Source: Siphonodentalium dalli (Eukaryota > Mollusca > Scaphopoda > Gadilida > Siphonodentaliidae). From it: a DNA stretch of 64,000 bases. Of this stretch, positions 22,320 to 32,299 are shown one piece after another. The stretch lies in contig CP136067.1 in NCBI GenBank assembly GCA_032622095.1, forward strand, positions 98,756,707 to 98,820,706. Reading direction: 5' to 3'. A program made the position numbers and the translations under genes. The notes below the pieces were generated by a model. The model searched no databases and was not told where the DNA came from. It worked only from the letters and a program-made list of their open reading frames with translations. How positions within the stretch are numbered: position 1 is the first letter of the stretch; the number at the start of each line of letters is the position of its first letter.

Positions 22320-22737
22320 ATGTATGTGGGTACTTCATAGAATCGAAAACATCTGCGCGGATTCGTACTTAGGGGTTCCAATGAACGGGGGAGATTTTTA
22401 TTGGGTCAGTTTTTCCGCGCGATGTGACCTTGACCTTCAAACGGGTACCCACAAATTATCTATATGTGTGTGTCCTTTATAGACTCGAATCGATTGAGCT
22501 CAGACTTGCTACATACGGGAAGTGTCATGGACGGGTTAAATTGTGACCCCCGACCTGGCCTTGACCTTGAAAATGATCAATTCAAGGTCAAATCGGGTAA
22601 AATATTGAAAAACCAAAAATTAATTCAAAAATATAAAACAAAATTAATACAATTAAATTTATTAAAAAAATTAATTAAAAAAATTAAAAATTGTCATGTT
22701 TCTGACGAAAGCCGCCAGTGGCGGGCTAACCTGCTAG
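22220..22737 (+). mobile_element. Helitron-like unit (array 2, unit 1)
   Basis: The 5' end TCTACTATATATTTTGAGAA abuts CTAG. A long (TA)n(TG)n tract follows. The 3' end is the CGCCAGTGGCG hairpin and CTAG (22734-22737). It carries TCAAGGTCA sites near 22430 and 22560-22590. Confidence 0.8.
22250..22320. repeat. (TA)n(TG)n compound microsatellite
   Basis: About 25 TA repeats run into about 9 TG repeats, near the Helitron 5' end. Confidence 0.95.
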
Positions 22738-23498
22738 TCTACTATATATTTTGAGACTTCGTATATGTGTGTGTGTGTGTGTGTGTACTATAATTTATAG
22801 AATCGAAAACGCCTGGACCGATCGAGACCAAACTTCCTATCTAACAGTAAAAACACACGGGGATCGTCGACGTCGCATTTTGGACAAGCTCTGAGCACTC
22901 ATTCTCCTCTCCCAATCATCAAAATCACTGCATACGGCACTTCGGGGGTTAAGGTATTAATGATCTTTATATCGACCATATTTGGAGTTGTTAACCAACT
23001 AACGCTCTTTATTGCCATCGACGTTGCTAAACGGTTAACCATGCGTACGAAACTACGGATGCAAAACGCGAAATGCATTTATCTCGATTAAAAAGGCAGA
23101 ATTAACGTGTTGTGTGATTCTTATGTCTGTCGTTGCTAGGAACGGGGGAAATTTCATTGGGTCAGTTTTTCCACCCGATGTACCTTAAATCATACCTCTT
23201 TTAGGGACGGGTACTGCGTGTTGTGTGAGTCTTATGTCTTATTCACCTTAATCGGGTAAAATAAGGTCTAATCGGGTAAAACATTGAAAAACCAAAAATT
23301 AAATTAAAAATTTATCAACAAAATTAATTTTAAAATCCAGTAAATTAAAAATGCACATTTAACTCATGTTATAAACAAAACATTGAAAAAAGAATTTAAA
23401 TTCAAAAATTAATTCAAAAATTAATTAAAAATTAATTTAAAAAATTAAAAATTGTCATGTTTCTGACGAAAGCCGCCAGTGGCGGGCTAACCTGCTAG
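22738..23498 (+). mobile_element. Helitron-like unit, first of a near-identical tandem pair (array 2, unit 2)
   Basis: It runs exactly from TCTACTATATATTTTGAGAC after one CTAG to the next CTAG (23495-23498). The next unit repeats it almost base for base. The only differences I see are one TG repeat unit and two substitutions near the 3' end (TTTCTGACGAAAG versus ATTCTGACGAACG). Confidence 0.85.
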
Positions 23499-24257
23499 TC
23501 TACTATATATTTTGAGACTTCGTATATGTGTGTGTGTGTGTGTGTACTATAATTTATAGAATCGAAAACGCCTGGACCGATCGAGACCAAACTTCCTATC
23601 TAACAGTAAAAACACACGGGGATCGTCGACGTCGCATTTTGGACAAGCTCTGAGCACTCATTCTCCTCTCCCAATCATCAAAATCACTGCATACGGCACT
23701 TCGGGGGTTAAGGTATTAATGATCTTTATATCGACCATATTTGGAGTTGTTAACCAACTAACGCTCTTTATTGCCATCGACGTTGCTAAACGGTTAACCA
23801 TGCGTACGAAACTACGGATGCAAAACGCGAAATGCATTTATCTCGATTAAAAAGGCAGAATTAACGTGTTGTGTGATTCTTATGTCTGTCGTTGCTAGGA
23901 ACGGGGGAAATTTCATTGGGTCAGTTTTTCCACCCGATGTACCTTAAATCATACCTCTTTTAGGGACGGGTACTGCGTGTTGTGTGAGTCTTATGTCTTA
24001 TTCACCTTAATCGGGTAAAATAAGGTCTAATCGGGTAAAACATTGAAAAACCAAAAATTAAATTAAAAATTTATCAACAAAATTAATTTTAAAATCCAGT
24101 AAATTAAAAATGCACATTTAACTCATGTTATAAACAAAACATTGAAAAAAGAATTTAAATTCAAAAATTAATTCAAAAATTAATTAAAAATTAATTTAAA
24201 AAATTAAAAATTGTCATGATTCTGACGAACGCCGCCAGTGGCGGGCTAACCTGCTAG
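23499..24257 (+). mobile_element. Helitron-like unit, second of a near-identical tandem pair (array 2, unit 3)
   Basis: It is 759 bp, against 761 bp for the preceding unit, and nearly identical to it, with both termini intact. Such identity between neighbours points to a very recent duplication, rolling-circle read-through, or an assembly artefact. Confidence 0.85.
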
Positions 24258-25102
24258 TCTATACTATATATTTTGAGAACTCCGTGTATTCGAGAGATAG
24301 CCCACACCCTCCGGACCTCAATGATATGATCGTGAATGAGTATTGATATACCCCACTACACTTTGACAAACACCGGTAATGGTGTGTAGATCATTTACAT
24401 ATCTCTCCTATATATTTTGATTCAATCTATCTAATTTACATATCTCTCTTATATATTTATGTTTGTGTGTGTGTTGTACTTCATACAAATCTACGATTCT
24501 CGACCGATCGGGACAAAACTTGGTACGTGTGTGTAGTTTGACCAGGCGGTGGTCGTTGTCGTATTGGCGAGCCCGTGCGCCGCCCGTACAGCGCATGAGC
24601 AGACGAGATCTCGGAAACGGGTGGAGCTATCGACTTGAAATTTGCTATGTGAATGTATCTTGCGCCGGGTACAAATTTTATCGGGTCGCCGAGCCCGTGC
24701 GACGCCCGTGCAGCGCATGCGCAGACGAGATCTCGGAAACGGGTGGAGCTATCGACTTGAAATTTGCTATGTGAATGTATCTTGCGCCGGGTACAAATTT
24801 ATCGGGTCGCCGAGCCCGTGCGACGCCCGTGCAGCGCATGCACAGACGAGATCTCGGAAACGGGTAGAGCTATCGACTTGAAATTTGCTATGTGAATGTA
24901 TCTTGCGCCGGGTACAAATTTTATCGGGTCGCCGAGCCCGTGCGACACCAGCTTCGCGCATGCGCAGACAAGATCTCGGAAACGGGTGGAGCTACCGGGT
25001 ACAATTTTTTTCTTATTGAAACGCGTGGAGCTAAAAATTAAAAAAAAAAAATTTAAAATGTCATGTTTCGGACAAGCCGCCGGTGGCGGGCTAACCTGCT
25101 AG
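24258..25102 (+). mobile_element. Helitron-like unit with family C minisatellite (array 2, unit 4)
   Basis: The 5' end TCTATACTATATATTTTGAG abuts CTAG. About 160 bases of sequence not seen in other units follow (24295-24460), then four copies of the ~124 bp minisatellite (24590-24990). The 3' end has the CGCC-GGT-GGCG hairpin and CTAG (25099-25102). It is a chimera of family C body and family A terminus. Confidence 0.75.
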
Positions 25103-25909
25103 TCTTCTATATATTTTGAGAACTACGTATATATATAAATATATGTGTCCTCTATAGACTCTAAAACGGCTGGTTTGATTGAGCTCAAACTTCCCATCTA
25201 ATGGTAAAGTCCCACGGGAATCGTCTTCGCGGCGTTTTGGAGAAGCTCTGAGCACTCATTCTCCACTCCCAGTCATTAAAATCACCGTCCTCGGTACTGC
25301 GGGGGTTAAGGCAAGCACGCTCTTTATATTGACCAAATTTGGCGTTGTTAACCGAGTAACGCTCTTTATTGCCATCGGCGTTGCTAAACGGTCACCCTAT
25401 GCGTACGAATGCGTACGAAACTACGGATGCAAAACGCACCGGAACCTGAATGCATGTATCTTGATTAAAAAGGCAGAATTAACTCATTGGAAAACAACAA
25501 ATGCGTGTCGTGTGATTCTTATGTCTGTCGTTCCTATGAACGGGGGAGATTTTCATCGAATCATACCTCTTTTAGGGACGGGTACCATAACTTCTCTTGA
25601 TTAAAAAGGCAGAATTAACTCATTGAAAAACAAAAAATGCTTGTTGTGTGATTATTATGTATGTCGTTCTTAGGGAGGGGGGGAGAATTTCATCGGGTCA
25701 GTTTTTCCACCCTAGGGACGGGTACCATCATTTCTCTTGACCTTAAAAATGATCAATTCAAGGTCAAATCGGGTCAAATTGAAAAACAAAAAATGAAATT
25801 GAAAAATTAAAAATTAAAATTAACTCATTGAAAAACACAACAAATTTAATTAATGAAAAACCAAAAAATGTTTCTGACGATTGCCGCCAGTGGCGGGCTA
25901 ACCTGCTAG
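25103..25909 (+). mobile_element. Helitron-like unit (array 2, unit 5)
   Basis: The 5' end is TCTTCTATATATTTTGAGAA and the 3' end is the CGCCAGTGGCG hairpin plus CTAG (25906-25909). The 141-codon frame inside it shows no domain and matches the shared noncoding module. Confidence 0.8.
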
Positions 25910-26618
25910 TCTATTATATATTTTGAGAACTACGTAAATATATGTGTATATTTGTCCTCTATAGACTCGAAAACGGCTGCACCGATCGAGACCAAACTTC
26001 CCATCTAATGGCAAAAATCCACGGGAATGGTCGTCGCGGCGTTTTGGAGAAGCTCACAGCACCCGTTCTGCACCCCCAGTCACAAAAAAACGGCACGCTG
26101 GGGTTAAGTGCGTTTATAGTTAAAGAGCGTTCGTATCCACAGTGTCGTTGATAAAGAGTGTCTATATACACGACGAGTATAAATACGGCACCATTGACCG
26201 TCTCGAGGCGAAATTTCGTACTTAATTTCGTACTTAGGGGTTCCAATGAACGGGGGAGATTTTTATTGGGTCAGTTTTTCCGCGCGATGTGACCTTGACC
26301 TTCAAACGGGTACCCACAAATTATCTATATGTGCGTGTCCTTTATAGACTCGAACCGATTGAGCTCAAACTTGCTACCTACGGGAATTGTCATGGACGGG
26401 TTAAATTGTGACCCCGACCTGACATTGACCTTGAAAATGATCAATTCAAGGTCAAATCGGGTCAAATCGAAAAACAAAAATTAATTTTAAAAGCCAGTTA
26501 ATTGAAAAGGCACAATTAACTCATTGAAAAACCAAAAATTAAATTAAAAAATTAATTCAAAAAATTAAAAATTGTCTTGTTTCTTACGATTGCCGCCAGT
26601 GGCGTGCTAACCTGCTAG
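25910..26618 (+). mobile_element. Helitron-like unit (array 2, unit 6)
   Basis: The 5' end is TCTATTATATATTTTGAGAA. The 3' hairpin is CGCCAGTGGCG followed by TGCTAACCTG and CTAG (26615-26618). Confidence 0.8.
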
Positions 26619-27740
26619 TCTATACTATATATTTTGAGACTTCCGTATATATATATATGTACTTTATAGAATCGAAAACTGCTGGCTCGATTAAGATCAA
26701 ACTTCCCATCTAAGGGTAAAAACCCACGAACACCGTAGTTGTCGCATTTGGAGAAGCTCTGAGCACCCTTTATCCACTCCAAAATCACCTCAAAGGCACG
26801 GCGTGGGTTAATCAAGTGATTATTTAATGAGCGTTTGTTTTTGACGCATCGCTATAAAGAGCGTCTGTTTACCATTCAACGTTATTAGCATCTGCAGAGA
26901 GATATACGGGAACATTGAGTGGTTTCCTGTGCGGGGAGATTTATTGGATGCCATAGTACTCTTACAACATCATTGTTGTAGTATGTATGACACTTAGGTC
27001 AGGGCTTATGGGGGTAGTTATAGGCATAATGCTTCTCAGAAATCCCGGTTACAAACCAACACTCACAATTTCGTATTTACGCAAACGTATACGGGAACAA
27101 GTGCTTTCCTATTTTAAGATCGCAACACATGATACCAAACAAAATTACGTCGCGTTGGTGATGGCGTTCACGACGGGATTAATTGACTGTCCGCTCTTTG
27201 TGAGGATGGGGTTCACGACGGGATTAACTTTGCGGGGACTATTGACCATCTCGTAAGGGTGGACAACCTATATCAGGGGTTGCCCAATGGCCACGGGCAG
27301 GTTAAAAAAATCATACCTCTTCTGGGTCTGGGCGTGTATAGACATGAGCGTGTTGTGTTGTGTTCCTAAGAACGCGGAGCGTGTTGTGTTCCTAAGAACG
27401 CGGATCGGGTAAGTTTTTCCGCCCTAGGTGAGCTCAAACTTCGTATATAAGTGTAAAAACACATGGGCATCGCCGACGTCGCATTGTGTGAAACATTCTT
27501 ATGTCTGTCGTTCCTAGGAACGGGGGAATTTTTCATCGGGTCAGTCTTAACCTTCAAACGGGTACCCACAAATTATATATTGTGACCCCGACATTACATT
27601 GACCTTGAAAATCATCAATTCAGGGTCAAATCGGGTAAAATATTGAAAAACCCAATATTAACTCATTGAAAAACACAAACAAAACATAAAACATTGTCAT
27701 GTTTCTGATCAAGCACGCCAGTGTCGGGCTAACCTGCTAG
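26619..27740 (+). mobile_element. Helitron-like unit (array 2, unit 7)
   Basis: The 5' end is TCTATACTATATATTTTGAG and the 3' end is a CGCCAGTGTCG hairpin variant plus CTAG (27737-27740). It is closely related to units 3 and 7 of array 1 (shared GGATGCCATAGTACTCTTAC and CTTCTGGGTCTGGGCGTGTA). Confidence 0.8.
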
Positions 27741-28415
27741 TCTACTATATAATTTGAGACTTCCGTATATATATTTGTCCTCTATAGACTCGGAAACGGC
27801 TGGACCGATCGAGCTCAAACTTCCTATCTATGGGTAAAAACCCACGGGAATGGTCGTCGCGGCGTTTTGGAGAAGCTCTGAGCACTCATTCTCCACTCCC
27901 AATCATCAAAATCACCGCAAACTTCACTACGGGGTTAATCGGGTTCATAGTTAAAGAGCGTTCCTATCCGCAGTGTAGTTGATAAAGAGCGTGTGTGCGT
28001 AATGTGATTCTTACGTATGTACACGGGCGTCAGCGTCGATTTCCAGACATGAGCGTGTTGTGTGATTCTTACGTACTTAGGACTTCCTAGGAACGGGGAT
28101 CGGGTCAGTTTTCCGCCCTAGGTGATCTTCACATTGAAACGGGTACCCACAAATGATATATATGTGTGTGTGTCCTTTATAGACTCGAACCGATTGAGCT
28201 CAGACTTGCTACCTACGGGAAGTGTCGTGGTGGGTTAAATTGTGACCCCGACCTGACCCTGACCTTGAAAATGATCAATTCAATGTCAAATCGGGTAAAA
28301 CTGGCGGATTTCGACGAATAGAAAAAAATAATAATTAAAATTATTAATTAATTAAAAAAGCTTTTTCGAACAAAGCCATGAGACGAACCACGCCAGTGGC
28401 GGGCTAACCTGCTAG
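27741..28415 (+). mobile_element. Helitron-like unit (array 2, unit 8)
   Basis: The 5' end is TCTACTATATAATTTGAGAC and the 3' end is the CGCCAGTGGCG hairpin plus CTAG (28412-28415). The next base starts block C copy 2. Confidence 0.8.
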
Positions 28416-29780
28416 TAGTATATATTTGGTATCGTTCTGTTGGACTCTCTATATCACATAAATACTTTTTATAGAAAACCCTCAAACCGCAAATTCTAGT
28501 ATAAAAAGTGTGTCTATTTCAGACAAAGTTCAAACAGGAAATATGACCAGACAAGATATAGAAACCGCTAATCTCACTACCAATATAACAACACCAGTCG
28601 AACGTGATTACCTTTCAAAGCAATAACACCGGGCACCAGGTTACGGACAACCACAGGTACACACACACCATGGGTAAATACACAGTCAAAAGAACGGCGG
28701 TTTTTGTATGGTTATATCTGGCATATACCCATGGTTATATATAAACGGGCTACGAGCATCTGACCGTGAGTGTTTATTTTCATATTAATAAACACGTCAT
28801 AGTGTTTATTAAGTGTGTCTGAAAAAAAAACACATTAAGTGTTTATTATAAAACGCTATAACTAAACATGTGTTAATATAAACACTAGTACTAGTGTTTA
28901 TTCATAGTTGGATGGAGTGTTTATTTTAAAACACTATGACATGTTTTGATGTAAACACTGGTGTTATTCATAATTGGATGGAGTGTTTATTATAAAACAC
29001 TGTTACATGTTTTTGATATAAACACTGTTGATTTAATTATAAAACACGTGTTTTTACTAAAACATATCTCATGTCATATAAGTGTGTCTCTCATATGTTT
29101 TCATTACAAATGTTTATAGAAAATTATTCCTTATAGTGGAGTGTGTGCGCAGGAAATTGTTGACCGGCGCACGGTAAAAACGAACGAAGGACGCTATCCC
29201 ATGGCAATAGCTCAAACTTGACTTTGTGAAGTTGAGCTAATAATTCGGTGCCAATAAGACGGTGAGTCTGTATTTCCGTTCGAAGCATCATTTGAATTAT
29301 GATGTGAATGCAAGCATTAGCAGCTACCAGCATTCATCTGCATATATCAATGTAGAATAAATCTGCACAAAACTAATTAACAATTGCCCGACCTCGAGGT
29401 TTTCTCTCATTCTGACGACTACAAATTAGCAAAAGCTTCAGTTTAACAATGGCGCGAAATGCCTTTGTTTGCTGTCGCGAATTTGAACTGATAAAACCGT
29501 CGGCGAGGCAGTGGAATAAATGGATTCCGAATTGTTAACCAATGGAGCTATATCCCATGGAAAACGTTTGAGTATGACAAATATAATGCGTGTTTTTTGG
29601 TTAAAGATATATGTATTGTCAGTGATTGTTCGTTATGGCGCCTTTATACAGAAGTGCGTTCTTTTTCCGAATGAATGTCGAGCAGCATTTCTTTTCAACA
29701 ACCATACACGAGTATTGAAGTTACAATCTTGCCACAAATTGCTCTATAAGAATGATATCAAAACAATTCTTTTTTTTTAG
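28416..29780 (+). repeat. 1.3 kb duplicated block C, copy 2 (partner 12760-14063)
   Basis: It begins TAGTATATATTTGGTATCGT at the same junction type as copy 1 and stays collinear to about 29765. It has small deletions relative to copy 1 (near 28490) and extra bases near 28765 and 29370. After CAAAA it continues into a T-rich run and sequence not found at copy 1. Confidence 0.7.
29520..29780 (+). CDS. Possible secreted-protein first exon, block C copy 2
   Basis: This frame matches 13828-14091. The hydrophobic segment is MRVFWLKIYVLSVIV and the Cys-bearing stretch keeps QKCVLFPNECRAAF. One Cys of copy 1 is Tyr here (RYGAF). No clear splice donor follows and the frame ends in a T-rich run. I cannot confirm it is expressed, and the PAN-like resemblance is weak. 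Confidence 0.25.
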   Translation: MDSELLTNGAISHGKRLSMTNIMRVFWLKIYVLSVIVRYGAFIQKCVLFPNECRAAFLFNNHTRVLKLQSCHKLLYKNDIKTILFF

Positions 29781-30339
29781 AGAATTCACATGCATAGTGT
29801 GGAACAGCCGACGAACCTGATTTATCTTTATTTGGTGCACCAGACTAATTTGGACACTATTGGCGCGCTTAGTGTTGGGGCATCCCCAAATTATTTCTTT
29901 TTTAAACGTAAATCTACATTTTTATTCATGGTGTTTATTCGACTAAGTGTTCTTTGTTGTGAAAAGTTTCTTGGGTATACATTAATAAATATGAAGACAC
30001 CTGTCCGGAAACGATTCTATCGATTAATATTGATTTTATTTAGAACTTTCTGGTAAAAATAGTAACGAAAAATTGTCCCAATTAATTATCGCAATATATA
30101 AGCAAATATCGATATACAATCAATATTATATGATAGAACAGGTTACTGCCACTCATATCCATTATTTTTATTCAAAAAACTACGCATCACGTATAGAGGA
30201 AAAATAGACCATCTTTAAGCGACATACCTTTTTTCTCTTCAGCTTTTAAACCCTTAAACTCCAGGCACTTATGCGCATCGACTCCAAATATGTTCATTCC
30301 GTAAAATAGAAGCCACTGAGCTGTGTCCCAGGGGGAGTA
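29781..30339. other. No gene recognised
   Basis: An 88-codon frame at 29790-30056 is hydrophobic and basic, but has no recognisable motif or second copy. The remainder is AT-rich. Confidence 0.4.
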
Positions 30340-30660
30340 CCTAATTGTTGGTACTCTAGAGTACCTATATATATGTTCTCTGGAGTACCTATATATATAT
30401 ATATATATAGGTTCTCTGGGGTACCTATATATTTAGGTTCTCTGGAGTACCTATATTTAGGTTCTCTGGAGTACCTATCCAGGCATTATGCACATTATTA
30501 AAACAATAGGTACTCCAGAGTACCTACATAGGTACTGAACTTGTCCCGTGGTGTACCAAATTATCTGTAGTACCAATTATTTAGGTACTATGCATAGTAC
30601 CTAGCAATTTGGTACTTCAGAGAACCAAATATACAAGTACTATGTGGAGAACCTGCCCAG
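30340..30660. repeat. Cluster of GGTACT/AGTACC palindromic repeats
   Basis: GGTTCTCTGGAGTACCTATA recurs about four times on the left. On the right the same words appear inverted (AGGTACTCCAGAGTACCTAC, GGTACTATGCATAGTACC). Related words occur at about 40310-40420. There is no coding signal. Confidence 0.8.
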
Positions 30661-30707
30661 ATACCAAGCATGTGGCATGTTATATTCCAAACGATGTAAC
30701 GGCAGTT

Positions 30708-30867
30708 TAAACATCGAATTAAGTACAAAACCACGATCGAGGTTCTTCGAGATTATATTATAAGTTACATGAATTCTCTTGCATAGTGCAAAATGAAATA
30801 ATCCGAATTATATTACTTTTATTAGTATAGAACCTTGATCGTGTTTTTGTACTTAATTCAAGGTTTA
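30708..30867. mobile_element. 160 bp inverted-repeat element (MITE-like)
   Basis: The left arm TAAACATCGAATTAAGTACA (continuing AAACCACGATCGAGGTTCT) pairs with the right arm ending TTGTACTTAATTCAAGGTTTA over about 39 bases with a few mismatches. The spacer is about 80 bases. No clear target-site duplication was identified. Confidence 0.65.
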
Positions 30868-31002
30868 ATATCTCGATTCCAGAATATCCCTGAACTGTTC
30901 CCTGCATGCGGAGTAAAATTTGGCTGAATGACTAAAATAATCTTCAAAATTTCTTAATTTCTGTGCAATAATATTAAAGTAAACATAAATCAAACATCTT
31001 AA

Positions 31003-31936
31003 AAAGGTCTGGGTGAAACACCAATCGATCTATAATAGCCCGATAAATAAATAAAACTACCTTGCGATAAATCACAAACATTTGCGATTTAGTGCAAAGG
31101 TTTTTAATTGATCACAAAGGTTTGCGATAAATCGCAATAATTTAATCGCATATGTATTTTTATGCGTTGGCACTTATGGGCTTGAACCGTATAAATATAA
31201 ATAAAAATCAGACAACTTCAACAGGTCTGAGTGAATCACCAATCGATCTATAATAGCACGGTCCGGCTAAAATAGACCGATCGGTCTTTCACAGCCACCA
31301 TGCATGTGGGATAAGGGGAGAAAACTGCGATAAATCACAAAACAACTTTGCGAAAAATCACAAACACCTTTGCGATAACTCGTAAACTTTTGCGATAAAT
31401 TTCAAACATCTTTACGATAACTCTCAGACTACGTACTGGGTGATTATATATTGCGATTTATCGCAAAGATGTTTCAGATTTGTCGCAAAGCTTCTGTGCA
31501 AATATTATAAATCAGACATCTTAAACAGGTCTGGGTCATGATTTTCCTGACCTGTTGCCAGCAAGTTGAGTAAAGTTTGTCTGATTGTCTGAAATAATCG
31601 TCCAAAGCCAGCATGAATATGGGATAAGGGTAGCAAACCTTTGCGATAAATCCAGGAACAACTTTCCAATAAATCACAAACATCTTTGCGATAACTCGCA
31701 AAACTTTCCAATAAATCTCAAACATCTTTACGATAAATTGCAAACTGAGAATATTCAAAATAAACATATGTAAATATTAAACAAACAGAATTTCAATAGT
31801 CAAGAAATTTTGAGTTCCCTCTCTTACAACAGTGAGAGATGTGCCAGGAAGACCGATCAGTCTATTTTAGCCCGATCAGTCTATTTTAACCCGATCAGGA
31901 TATTATAGTTAATTTGTGGTTCACTCAGACCTTTCT
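31003..31936. mobile_element. ~0.93 kb inverted-repeat element with GCGATAAATC subrepeats
   Basis: AAAGGTCTGGGTGAAACACC at the left pairs with an inverted GGTTCACTCAGACCTTT at the right, with GCCCGAT and CTAAAATAGACCGATC-type words following in each arm. The interior has many TTTGCGATAAATC(G/A)CAAA words and a second internal copy of the left arm near 31227. It is probably a decayed non-autonomous DNA element. No protein is encoded. Confidence 0.5.
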
Positions 31937-32221
31937 TTATACCATAATATCTTTCTGTTGTACTGTTCTTTGTTCAAATATAATATGTATGTTTATCCAC
32001 TCTTCGTTATCGGAGTATTAAAGACATATATAAAATACTCCACAATGGGGAGTAATGAACTTTGATTAATTAAAACTGTCACCATGGTGTTTGCAAAATA
32101 GCTCTCACTAGACCTCGCCACAATATTTTGGAGTTGAATGGGTCACCGGAATCACTATCCCAAAAATAAAATCGCCACGGTGTTGAGTGTTTTACTTATC
32201 GTATAATTTGTAATGTGTTAA

Positions 32222-32290
32222 GCCAATGCATTCTCTTATATATGCGAGGCGACCTATGGTCGACTCGCATATATAAGAGAATGCATTGGC
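32222..32290. repeat. Near-perfect 69 bp hairpin palindrome
   Basis: GCCAATGCATTCTCTTATAT and ATGCGAGGCGACC on the left pair with the inverted right arm (33 bp, one mismatch) around a TAT loop. A half copy is at 44289-44324, and related words are at 21815-21930. Confidence 0.9.
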
Positions 32291-32299
32291 ACAGGGCCG

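Noticed and set aside
25179-25604. 141-codon plus-strand frame
   Set aside because: It lies entirely within the shared noncoding module of a Helitron-like unit; equivalent positions in sister units are closed.
2523-28415. Interpretation of the arrays as a CRISPR-like or simple satellite array
   Set aside because: Units are 0.2-1.4 kb with variable bodies, defined by conserved 5' and 3' termini rather than a fixed repeat-spacer design, and inserted units occur in both orientations.
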